Positions 34,301-47,300 of a stretch of 64,000 bases of DNA are shown piece by piece. The notes below the pieces were generated by a model. It was not told the DNA's origin. It did no database searches and was given only the letters and a program-made list of their open reading frames with translations. Origin of the DNA: Tanypteryx hageni (taxonomy: Eukaryota; Arthropoda; Insecta; Odonata; Petaluridae). The stretch spans positions 123,037,307 to 123,101,306 of the forward strand of contig CM054114.1 in assembly GCA_028673005.1 (NCBI GenBank). Reading direction: 5' to 3'. Numbering within the stretch: the first letter of the stretch is position 1; every line of letters starts with the position of its first letter. The translations under genes and the position numbers were made by a program.

Positions 34301-37300
34301 TTACTTCTTAATTTAGGTCACGACCATCCGTTTCACTCGGAATTATTTTCGGTTGGATCACCTATGCTTATGTCTACATAAAACTTGTTCAAATGTTTAG
34401 AAGTATGAACTTAATAAAAAAATCCTGATAGTAAAAAAGTTACTTAAATTTACAAACTTCGTAGAACTGTTAACACTTTTCACAAAATAGGTACACTTTC
34501 ACATTTCTTTTTCTGCATGTTGTAGAGTGCATTCGTAAATACGTTAAAAGACAATATGCAATTACTATGAGTTTAATGGTAATATATCTTGCCAAATAAT
34601 TGCTATCAACATTGTGATACACAGACGTATTGTACTCCCGTTTTAACAGGTCGTATCACTACGCGTCGAAGCAATGGCATCGTAAGTGATAAAAATTTTT
34701 ATTATGGAATCTTGATTTTTATAAGAAAATTATTAATTTTCAACATATTTTCACAAAAAACATTCTTTTTTATTAATATATTCTATTTTATGCAAGTATT
34801 AGAGAGAAGTAGAAACAAAGAAAAAGACGAAAACCTATTACGTCATAAGTATCGGCTACAAATTTGTGGCGCCATGCCAAATAACATTATGTTAGTTGTG
34901 TGAGTCTAAGAAAGTAATCTTAGGTAATGTTACATTAATGAACATGTGTGAATTTGATTTTTGAATTATTCTACATGTGACGCATACCATTAAAGAGAGC
35001 ATTGGACTTACAATGTAATTCACTATATGTAATGTATAACAAAACATGTGAGTATCGGTTTGCGTCTATAATAGAATATTTGAATTATTATGTTGTTTTT
35101 CGTCTGTTTATCGAGAAAAATCCTCTCTTTAATGCGTTAAGTGATAGTGTTCGCACACTATTATTGAGATTTAAACAGAACTCGCCAGAAGTAAGGCTTG
35201 TGTTATTTTATCATCTACGAGCAAGAGTTGCCGTACTGCTATTCTAATTAACCTGCTTTGAAGTCTTCCATGCTTTTACTTTTGAATATATCAGCCATTC
35301 ATCCAGGTAGAATTCTCTATCATAATGTGTCTCGTTTCTTGTGCCGGTAAAATAAGTTTTAACTCGTTATTTTGGTAGCATTATTTTAAAAGATTAAAAT
35401 TCTTATTGAAGTTAAATTCATTACGAGTATAATCATTTACTTGGACCAATTTTGCGTTCGAAACTTCTATTCATGCAGCCGTAGATGCTGTACACATCGA
35501 TTAGTTTCAAAAATGTCTTTTGGAGCTTAGTGTCTAATCGAATTTATGTAAGTTAATTTTAAAAAATAATCAACCATTTCTGAATTACGAACGAGGATGT
35601 CTGCTTTGTGATCTCATACTGTATCTGGTTTTCCTTGCAGTTTTGCATTCTTAATAGGGTCGAGTAGAAACCATCGACTTCAATTGGGAAATTTATTTTA
35701 GAATAAGTAATTTTAATTTTTCCTAGTCAAGTTAATCGATATGATTATTACATTAATGAACAATAAAATAAAAATATTGACCGATACAAATATAGAATCA
35801 ATAATTGTGTCAACTAAAATGCCGTAAGAGCATAATTTGATTGTATTAAAATGATGTAAATGTTGAAGATAATATCTGATATCGCCGAAAAATTGTTTAA
35901 AACAATATATTAGGGTGGCAATACAGCACAGGTAGCCTGTTTGCCACATTAAATCCTGACAAGTCAGTTGTTGAAAATTCAAGGAAGATCGTCAATTTTA
36001 ATTTGTTTATTGCTTTAACTCGCATTGAATATGTACTATGTATCTATATCTAAAACTATAATTCTCAAGCTTGATTAATCGATGCCTGAATGACATTTTA
36101 ATTCCACTTTCAAGCATCTATTATTTTTCAGGAAGTTTCTTCTCAAATAGTAATATATTTTTGTTCTGGCTGCCGTAAATTTTCCACTTTTAATTGAACA
36201 TACGTATTTGTTGAATGAGGGGATTATGGACCATTGATAATATTTTGTCATAGGCCCTTACACTCTTAGTTATGCCACTGATGCAGCTGCAATACTTGTT
36301 TACTGAATAATGGAACTTTCAAGGCAAAAATGTAGTGGTTATGCCTTTCTCGTGTAACCTTTTAGCTATTTATTTTACAAAATCCACCCAACCAATGAAT
36401 TCACATTGAAGGAAGTTTTGACTTGCATAAAAATAACTATTTTATTAATACTATTTTCACTTTCCACAAGTGATTACTGCTAATCAGCACAAGGTTTAGA
36501 AATCCCACAAAACAAATATTTCACCACTACTTTATGCTTCATTTTTTCAATGCTGGGCAGTTCCTACCCTTCCATGCTAAACATTTCTGTTCCTGGTGTA
36601 TTTCTAGTTTAGCTCTTTTGGAAAATTAAGTATCACTTAACTAGTAATTATTAACATGCAAAGATGAAGCGGTTAGGGAAATTAAACATTGTGTTATTTT
36701 GGAAAAGTTTATCCCAGCCCTTATCTCATAATTCTTAAAAGGAAGAAATGGAAAACTTTAGTGCTACAAGTTCGCAGATACATGTGTTGAACCCAAAGAT
36801 TATTCTAGGATCATTAGAGAAAGATGACAGGTATTAAAGGATCTGATGACCATCCTCTTTAAATTATGCATTTTTTCATTTACAATTCAAATAGTCTTCC
36901 GAAAAATAAGTTTTAGTTCATGTATCAATATTAGATTCTATCCCTATAATAATACAAGCAAGATATAGAGCTAGTGCTGGTGGACCGTCAAGGTATAAAG
37001 ATAATTCAGTATAAACAAGGTGTTAACATATTCCTTGTCTAATCTTAAAATTTACTTACTTAGAATGTACAGAAGTGAACTCTATACTAGGAATTCAAGC
37101 ACATCTCGCAACACATGAATTCAGATTTCTACCTTAGAAAAAAACTCAGTGTAATTAGTGTTCAAACCACTGAATCACAGTTGAGGTTTTATAGAATACA
37201 AAATAGATTGAAGATTAAGAAATGTATAAATTGGAAGGAATAGGGTCAACTAAGAGGGTCATTAAATTGGGAAATACCTATGGATCCACTTCTCTTGGAA

Positions 37301-40266
37301 GGCTATACAGACTCATAATTACATTATATTTGAGTTATGATGGATTAAAAATTATGAAATGGGCTTTTTCATACCAAATGCATTCTATATAATTCTTTTA
37401 TCCAAGGCTATTTGCAAACATACTGGGTTATATGGGAGCATAACATCAAAGGCAATATCTCTTTACTTGGATACAGTGTGTCCTTGATTAACATCATGAA
37501 TTCGTTCCTAAAAATCTCAACATTGAACGAAGCAATGTTAAACAAATCAATATTTCTCATAAGAATCCATGTTATACAATATTATTGGATCCAAAACCTT
37601 GGGTTTAAAACCTCCCAAAACACCAGAAGACATTATACTGTATTTTATGGAGCCACATATGATATGGCTGGTACCAGAACATACATAAACCAATAAAACC
37701 ATATACTAACATGGAAATGAAATAAAATAAACAAATAGTATGACATAACTTAATTTTAAGGCACCAAAAATCAGAAAAGGCTAATTTCACAATAGTACCT
37801 CTAGTGACAAGAAAAAGGAACTACATAATACCAATCCATCTGAATGTAGTTTTATGAATGTTAGCGAACAATGAGTACAATTGTACTAGTGAATTTACAG
37901 AGCCATGAACAGTTCTATGAACACCAAGTTTATGAGTTGACATTGCCAGAAAAAAATGCAACAAAGAAATTATTTCTTGCAGCATTAATGATATAATTAA
38001 CGAAAATTAATATAATAAAAGCCCAGGTTCTGTTGGTAAGAACGTTTGTCCGAAACGCTCTATACAAATTCCCGTAAGAGAACTCTTAAAAATCCCTTTT
38101 TTTCACTTTCTGGCTTTTTTCTTTTGCAAAATTAAATTAAAGTAATTGACCTACTATCTTCGGACAACGACCATTTTAAAGAAAAACAAACATAGGTTCT
38201 TATTCTTATCATTGCTTTTTTGCCTCCAGTTCGAAATCACTCATGTTACGTTTAAATCATTTATTGGAAAAATTTAAGTTTTATAATGATATGTTGCCTT
38301 GCCTACCATGCCATTGTTAAACCTTGAGATTTTATTGTCATATCAATCCTTATACTACGCACGTAAGGAAAGCATGCTTTGAATGCTTTACTAGGAGAGG
38401 AAGAAAAAAGAGAACTGAGAGGAAAGGGAGTGAGAGATAGATAGATAATGGTCTTTATTAGGGAATGATTGAGACTAGGAGGTATATTTTTCCAGAGGGA
38501 TGGAAGAGAGAAAAGGAGGAAGAATGGGAAGTGACTTAAATTTAGTACTTGATCCACACAAACCCATCATATTTGACGGGCAATTACGATAGTCTAATAA
38601 ATAAACATTTATTTCATTGAACTGTGTTTCATTAAGCCCGAAGTAGAATAACAACAACATTGAGTCACAGCTGATACAAACGAAAATACATTGGGAGACA
38701 TTAAACTCAAGTTATCCCAATAGTACAGAATGATTTCAAGAATGGGGATTAAGAGGATTTTAATGACTGCCGGGGAGACTTCGAGAAATGATCTCATTCC
38801 ATGCAAATTTAATAAAAATGTCAAATAAGATGATCCGCTACAACTGCAGAAGTGCTATGCAACAGTTGCATGTGAGAGTCATCTGCACTGAATTTTTTCG
38901 TGCGATATTTCAGCACCAAGTCAGAATGATGTCAACTCAATTCATCAGTGATGGTAATTGGAATATGGGTAGTGATTTTTAAACAACGTTAATGCAAGTT
39001 ATCGTTAATTGAGGCAATGAACAAAGGACACACTGTACAAGGGGTTGAACGTTTGAGAAGTTTCTTTGTCCATGATGAATACTTATAACCAAATTACTAA
39101 ATGTTTGAAGCAATTATTCAAATTATATAATAGGAAGGTTTATTATCTGTATAAACTTGATGCAATAAACAGTAAAAGGTGGTTGATATTTAAATAATTA
39201 TACCATGAAAAATTACACTGCTATTTTTTATGATAATAGAAATAAAACAAAAATCCCTTCATAGGTAATATATTATCAGGGATCAATAATAATCAATGAT
39301 AATGCTTAACGCTTCCAACTAGTCGTAGTAATTATAAAATTCATAGTAGCTGAACTGTAGTTGCTCTTTCATTTTGGTGTAGCTGGATTATATTAGTATC
39401 AAATGACAAAAATGCTTCATCTTGTAACAATAGTGTGATTTCCAAGAATAAACTTCAAATTAGCATTAAAATGCAATCAAACTGCTGAGTGCTCCAGTGA
39501 GGACAGTTCAAAACAAAGTTTGGTACCATGGAAACTAAAATACAATTTTATGGGAATAAATATTTCCCATAGATGCTATTAGCACGTTGATAAAATTATA
39601 TTTTCCTTAATTAAAGTCTGCATAGCCTGCCTCACTGGAGTGCTCAGTTATACATAAAACACATCATCAATACAACACAACTGTAAATACTTTATAAACA
39701 ATGGATCAATAATAATGAGAAATATAAGTCTACATAAGAGTTTTATTTTTTAATAAAATCCTAAACACACAAAGATAAGCATCTTGTAGCATTAACTACA
39801 GGATGCAGCTTTCAATGCCAAAATTTTTTCCCAAAATCATTTGTTAGTAACAGATATATATATCTATTCTAGTTACCCTTATATTAAACAAATGGCTTTA
39901 TAATCATAATGCCTGTACATTACAAATGTTGACTTTTTGTGCTAAAATATTTAGGCTATAATACAATTATTCTTAAAATTAAAGTTGAAAACAACCATAA
40001 TCACACTTTTTTTCACAATTCTTGTAGCAAATTAAATTTCCTCTTATGCACTTTTTTATAACCTAATCATCAATGTTGTGCAAGAAAATGTTTCATTTAA
40101 AGTATAATAAGATACTGCCTAAGTAAATTATTAAGCAAAACCATCATAAAATAGCCAAATAATTCATATTTGTCAAACCTTCTATAAAATCAGCATGCTC
40201 AAATCAGAGTTACATTTTACTTATAAAAGAAAACAAGATCTCATTATAAGATGAAATAAATTTAAT
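31329..40266. other. AT-rich, CpG-poor DNA without a recognisable gene
   Basis: I found no coding similarity on either strand. CpG is very rare except for a patch at about 33.8-35.6 kb. Candidate splice donors GTAAGT face outward at 34304 (minus) and 34683 (plus). A family-A-like end (ATACTACGCACG) is near 38350. A gene with small or unfamiliar exons could be hidden here. Confidence 0.4.
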
Positions 40267-40272
40267 TTTATT
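40267..40272 (-). terminator. candidate GLYR1 polyadenylation signal
   Basis: The first canonical AATAAA on the minus strand downstream of the GLYR1 stop is here, which would give a 3' UTR of about 0.9 kb. Weaker variants (TATAAA, GATAAA) occur nearer the stop at about 40880 and 40823. Placement is inference; transcript 3' ends would decide it. Confidence 0.3.
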
Positions 40273-41152
40273 AAAAGTGTTAATAATAATGACACTTTGC
40301 ACTTTTATATTCCAATGTGTAAAATGAACATTTTTTTTAAAAGGCAATTTTTGATTAATAAAACATTCCTTCTTATGTAAAGCCACAATATAACAATTTA
40401 CACCGAAGAATCAACGTCTCTTTGGTTTGACAATGCTAATTATCATGGTCCCTTGTGGTTTTTCAATGAAATCAGAATATTAAACTCCACAAAAAGTTGT
40501 ATGTGTACTTAAGAAATCATTAAATACTATAATTGGATAAACCAAGAGTAAATGAGTCAATTTGAAAAAAAAAAACAAATTTAAGCAGTCATCAACGAAT
40601 TAAGATACTATAACCACAAGACAATATGAAAGATGTTTACTTCACCATTGCATTAGCCAACACACGATTATTGAAGTAAATGGCGACTCTCGACAGTCAA
40701 CTGACTTCATATCGCAAATTTGAAGACCAACAGTGGGCAGGCACACATTCACACTTCTCTCAACCTTTTTCTATCCATCACAACTGTCTCCTGATATATA
40801 TATTTTTGCAGAGCTGCATGTTTATCGGCTCTACACAACCAAGCACAAATGTGACACACCACCTGACAGATTTTTTTAAATTTTATATTCGAGTCAAGAA
40901 GGAATCAAAAAATCCTTCCGAATATATAGGGATGTAAAAATCGAGTTTTCTGACAATTTTGATGCACAATTTGAATGTGGGTGTGGACCAAACGGAATAG
41001 TTCAGGTCTGCAGAAGTGGGAAGAGGATCAGTCAGAAGACCCTGACAAATGGCGAAGTATGGAAGTAACGCACTGGACCTTCAAAGGCCTTCCAGTAGTC
41101 AGGTCATCCATAGTCCCCAACCAAGTACGATAACAGCCACTCGGGAGGCACA

Positions 41153-41352
41153 TCAAAACCGGGCCCTTATGTACACTGATGAAGCATCGTGATCTCCGTA
41201 CCCAAGACGCTTGGCGTGCTTGAAAACTTCGTTCGCTGCCGCTGTTAGTGGCAGCGGTTGCTCAAGTTGGTCTCCCATGCACAGTGACAATTTGAGATCC
41301 TTTTGTAAGTGTTGAAGAGGCAAGTGACACTGAAAGCCACCCTCTATGATGC
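41153..41352 (-). CDS. GLYR1: GLYR1 terminal coding exon
   Basis: This 200-nt exon starts after the acceptor TTTTTCTACAG, follows a 4.3-kb intron and ends with TGA at 41153-41155. It encodes IIEGGFQCHLPLQHLQKDLK through DASSVYIRARF. The elements QKDL, PLTAAANEVFKHAK and YGDHDAS are the typical C-terminus of GLYR1 proteins, so the 3' end of the coding sequence is complete. Confidence 0.93.
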
Positions 41353-44300
41353 CTGTAGAAAAATTAGAATGTAAATGATAAAGTAATGTAATGATAAAAT
41401 TTTCTCGATGAATCACACGTTAATAGTACAAGACTATCATCGCCAACAGTTCAGGACAAAGGTTCCTAACTGTTGTGCGTTCATATATCACCAACCATAA
41501 CACAGTATAACCACATACCATCAGTAATTTTATCTCTGTAGTCAAGTTGGAATATGGGAGAAATTTGAAATCAGAAGAAAAACTGCCATGACCGGAAATC
41601 AAACCAAGGTCTTCCACTTGACAAGCTTATATTCCACCACTTGAACTATCATGACAGACATCAGTGGTAGAATATCTGCCAGACAACTGGAAGACCCGGA
41701 TTTGATTCCCGGCTATTGCAACATTTTTCTCCTAATTTCAAATTTCTCCCAAATTCCAACTTATGCCAATCGCATAGGGATTTATGATCCATTCTTTCCA
41801 TCGTGATCTGTAGTCAAGGTTAATCATCGATTTCCAGTTACTATGCCATTCGGATGGCATACATGCTTCCATCTTTATCATCATCATTTCAGCTCTAAAC
41901 TTGATTTTTAATCACTGATGCAGCCCCCAGATAAAGATCCTCTCTGCCAATGACATTTTTTGTGCCTTTTACATACCAATTTATATATCTCCTTTGTTTA
42001 AATTTCACAAAATGTAACAATCTATTGAATGCTTTTCGTTTTGTGTCACTACAACATTATCAGTCATATTGCAACAAAACCATGGTTAAAAAACAAATTC
42101 GGTTATATCAAATATAGTTTGGGAAGTATTATTTTTTGTTCCACACAAGTCCATCTCACAAAATTATGGACAGCTCCATCAATTTAACCAGTTAATTATA
42201 TTTACAATTTAAACAAACCAACAAATAATAAAACAGCATGCTTATTTTCTTTGATAAAGTTACCTTTCCAAGTCTGAAATGGTCATGTGCTTTCTTACCG
42301 AGCTTTAAAAGTGACCTTGTATGCAAATTGGTTCCTAGAGACCATAGGTAAAAGATGCCTGGTATGCTGCACTGAGTGGACTAGTGATTTCAGTTAGTTA
42401 AGGAGTATTTAACCTCTTGACTGGGGGAAGCAAGAGTCCAGAAGTGCACTGCAGTTGGGGAGCCAGGAATGAAATGCATCTTTTTTATATCACCTCCTAC
42501 CTTATTTCTTTTTAAATATATAAAGGAATTTGTTCATATTTGCAATTATGTAATGAAATTTCGTAAAGTAACTTAATTATTTTAACAAATAATTTGTTAA
42601 TAACAATTTATTATTACCAATTTGTTATTAACAATTAAAATAAATGTCAAAATATTTTGAATCAAAACTTCTCAAATTTTCCGGTAGAATTTATTAAACT
42701 CACTAATGAATTTGTTTTTACGATAAGCAATATTTAACAATCCAAGGAGTGAAGAGCAGTAAAAGTTGGTTTAGCATAGAATGTGTACTTCTACTAATTA
42801 TAATTATACGCTTGTACATGGAGTCAAAGTTTCCCTAAAAGAATTTAATCAATTTACAATAATGTATTAAAAATTAGTCTATTCACAATTTGTTATTAAC
42901 AATTAATTTGTTAAACAATTAAATATTTAATGCTTTTTGAACCAAAGTTTTTCTTAATGTTTTCAGATGAATCAATTACAAAGCAGTAGTCCATATGCTA
43001 TTTGATATTGTGGAAAAATAGAGAAAATGAAAAAAGAACATCTCAAAAATAATGATTTTGCAGGGGTAGTGGAAAATATTTATTAGCCCTGGTAAACCAG
43101 ATGTGCCAAAGAAGTAAAATCGGTAAAAACATCAGATGTGTCAAAGAAGAAGAATGGGTAAAAATTCCTGGTGTCTGAGTTCACATGTTTGCGCGAAAAA
43201 ATTTTATTGCACATCTAAGAATTGCCAACTGGGTGGTGCATATATGCAACCCCACACAACAGGTGCAGGGTTTCACAGCGAAGGTTCTAAATCTCAGAAA
43301 ATTTGGCCTAAACACCATCTGTTTGCATGAATGTGAACCTAAAGGACCAAGGAATATGAGAGAAAGCTCAGGACGAAATAGCTCGTCATGCCCAAATGGT
43401 ACCCACTTTGCTCATGACGAGTATGATCGTCATGCCATCAAGTAGTTAATAATGAGAGAACTGAAATTCACAACAGTCAACAACCCAGACATCTGGGCAC
43501 TGTCTTAATTGACAAAAAATTGTTAATTTACCCATTAATTAGCTATGGTAATTAATGAAGCTTTCAATCTCTCTTTTATAAACATCCTTAAGAGAGAAAT
43601 CTTGCATTTCACAATTAAGTTTAACAGGTAACATCACCTCAAGTGAAATAATTTGCCACAGATGAGGTTCAAATAAATGAACTTGCTATGTTAGAAAAAA
43701 TGCATTACCAGCAACAATGATCAAGTGGAAAATGACAATATATGGATGCAAAATTAAATCTCCCATGAAAACAGCTGTTACATTATTGATAGCATTGGTA
43801 CATTTTATCTAGAATAATCCTGTACTTAGCACTGCTATCAATATCACAGTGTAGCAAACCTTAATATTGCTCTGAATGACATATAATCCACTGACATAGG
43901 GCTACCATATGTCTTGATTTCTGGCAATCAACCGTTATGAAGGAATATAAAAAATGTGATTTTTGGAAATCTAAGGGCTAGACGAGATCCAGATATTAAA
44001 CAAATACTTCTAAAAATATTTTTAATGCATTCCAACATTTCTGCAAAAAAGATTTTGATTTTTTTTGGTGAGAAGAAAATTCCTTATTTTTTACAGAACA
44101 GAACATGGTAATCCTACACTGCTGCTATTGAAATCAGAATCTCTTTATCAAGGCAGCATAATTTGCGACTAATATGAAATTCACTTTGATACATTAAGCA
44201 TACTCTCTGATAAGCTATGCAGCATTTTCATTAAAATAACAAAATTTATTATGTAAAGAAATCATTCAAACAGGCTGTGAAAAATAAGTCATCCAGTTCT

Positions 44301-47300
44301 TAAACGTAAATGGTCTCAACTTTTTACAGGTATTTTGTTTAACTAATCTAAATTCTTGTCAGATGATATTAAAAGTTATCATAATTTCAATTACAAAGAG
44401 TTCTACATTTATTAAACAACAGTATCAACAGAAATGAAAGACTCAGAAAAAATTGACTCAGCACAATTGATAATTACACCAGAATACAAAAATAAAAGGT
44501 AATTGCACAAAAAATTTTAATGCAACACACAGAGGACACTTTTAATTATTCCATAACTGAAAAACAACGCAATAATATATTTTCATGGATGTGAGGAGAA
44601 TTATAACTTTAAAAATTTTCAAAAATCCTTAGTTGGGAATATGTCAATAATCATCTCACCAATTTATATTTTGGCATGTTAGCAAATCAAATTTTACAGC
44701 ATTTATGGCTTTTACATATTAAAAGTACAATAAAATAGTTTATTATTTCACTCAGTTCAGCAACAACTAATACAATATTTTGTGGCTAATATGCAAAAAT
44801 TTATAAATTCTTAACTAATTTAAATGAAAAAGAAACGTAAATTTCCGCTAATAATTTTAATACATGACCGGTTCTGCCTTTTACAGCATCATCAGGTGAA
44901 ATTTACAAGTTTCTTTTTCATTTAAATGGAATCTTTCCACAAAGTGGAGCCTTCCCAAGTGGACATTGTTCTAAACTAATGCTACGAATTAGAGACTGAA
45001 CTTTAATTTATATCTGACTCTTCTTTAACTTTATTACTAACAAAACATTTACTTGAAAATAAGGAGATTAACAGCTAACCTGGTAAGGCAGCATCAAAAA
45101 TGCTTGTCTGACGAAAGCTAATATAAACAACTCCATAAAACAAATACTGCTCCATACAATAACTGTATTTGTATTTTTTGCACTCTTCAAGGATTTAATT
45201 CTCTTTGGCAATTTAAATGTGACAGCTTATGTAATGCATGTGAAGTTCAGCCATATGATGCATCACGCGCCTTCCAGTCTTATGACAAGACTACCACAAT
45301 CACAAGAATTCACGATTCAGTCTGTGCAAGAGTGTTGCGAAGCAATGAGCAATGCTCCAGTCATAAATAGCTTAAATGAAAACCTACACTTAAATTGTGA
45401 ACATAGAGGCAAACAAGGACAAAGCAGGTTCAAGCTGGATAGGATTTGAAACAAAATATGCCATCACTCAACTAGAAAAACCAGATTCAAAAGCTACATT
45501 ATTTATATGTTATGCCCTTGTAGAACATAAAAAACATTAACCCCAAGCAATGAAAAGACAACCAAGAAACTTTAAGTTTAAGGATTAATGCCAAAAGTTA
45601 ATAAACAAATAAAATAGGTTAGGCTGGGTGAAAAAATAAGGATTTGACTATACTTACATTTGCCCTTCTCAAGAATAGTTGGACAAGCTAACGATGTTAG
45701 TTCCAACACTTCTAGCACATCCTTCTGTTGAAGTCCAGCCCTGTCTGCCAAGGCCATTCCTTCAGCCAAACCAGCAAGCGTCACACCAGCCATCAGTTGC
45801 AGTACCAGATTCATCTTTGATGCATTGCCTACTTCACCTTTAAACCAACAAAACAATTATTGGCTTGATGAACGGATCAACCAATCATTAAACAAGATAA
45901 ATAATATAATTACTTAAGCCCACAAACAAAAAATAAACATTCTTTTATGCTGTTACTGTTCAGTAAGGGTCTGGAAACATCTTTAAATAAAACAAGATGA
46001 TCCAAACGGAACTTGCCTAATTTACATTTAATTAATACTTATATTGGCTTTAATAGCTTTAAAATCACCATGGATATGTTGCTCTTTGTGTTTCATAATT
46101 TAGCATTATAAAATATTACAAATACATTCAAACAATATTAAGTAGATCGGGTGATTTTGTGTGGCAAAAATAACGCATGTATTTGACTATACAGAATCTG
46201 AGTCCAACAATAATTGTTGCTATGGCTAAACTCTCATAAAGAGTGATAAAAACTTTTAAAACCTCAGTAATTATGCAAAATTCGATCTATAAGCAAAATT
46301 CTACGATAAAAATTAGAATCTTCATTCATCTCATCAGAGAAAAGTACAACTCGAGCTCTGATACTACAATTCTAAGATATTTTAATGTGCAAGAGAAAAT
46401 TACCCTACATGATGGATTTCAGATTTCCCATATAACTCAAACGGGATGGATAGTTTCTGGAATCAAACCTGGGAATTCAATCTTCTCAACAAAAGCTATC
46501 CTCGGGAGCTAGGCCCATGTAGCAAGAGATTTCCACCAAGTGTCATGAAAATCGGTCTATTGGTAAAAGTTAATGACAGACAGGCAAACACGAAGACAAA
46601 ACTATAAGCCTATTTCCATTCTGAAAAATAGGCTAAAAATTACATTTATTGATAGCTTAAATAGCATGAAAACATAACTAGAAAGTTGATCAATGCATTT
46701 TACAATGATCATAATATTAAGTTAAATATGACATAAAATAAAGCTTCATATATATTAAAATTATGAATAGGAAAAATCAGACAGCATATTATCTGATTTC
46801 TAAGCCTTATAACTTGGAATTTTCAACAGAATCAAAAAGCTCTATATAACATTAGCAAGAGTCATTCACAACCATTGCAACAAAACATGAATAAGCATGA
46901 AAAATAAAACAAATAGTGTAAAATGATAAATAAAATGTATATAAATAACAGTGCATTGTCAAGACGAGCTCCATTTTCATAGCTATAAATAGACACAAGA
47001 ATTCTGATGAATTCTTGTAAAATAAACTTACCCAAATAGAAGGAGTTCTTTCCCATGGCTTCAAAACAAGATTGGCACTCATCAAACAGAGTCCGATCAC
47101 CAGCAGCCAAAATGACCAGGGTCCCTTCTTCTGCTTGGGTCTTACTGCCCTGCACCTGAGCCTCCAAATAGCGACCTCCTTTAGCCTGTATGGCCTGAAA
47201 CACGCAAACAAACCATTTAGGATCAATATGAAATCTAAGAAAAGCTATTTTTGAATCATAACATGTTTATCAAAAATATTTAAAAATATTGTTATCAATT

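Larger units (their letters stand above)
41353..45657 (-). other. GLYR1 last intron, AT-rich, with SINE and ribozyme-like repeats
   Basis: This 4.3-kb intron has donor GTAAGT and acceptor TTCTACAG. It is CpG-poor and contains two head-to-head tRNA-derived SINEs near 41.54-41.86 kb and one hammerhead-like repeat at 44818-44927. I found no coding exon in it. Confidence 0.75.

Noticed and set aside
42040..42075. Possible further hammerhead-like copy (CTGATAATGTTGTAG on the minus strand)
   Set aside because: CTGATGA is changed to CTGATAA, GAAAC is not intact, and no pairing arms were found.
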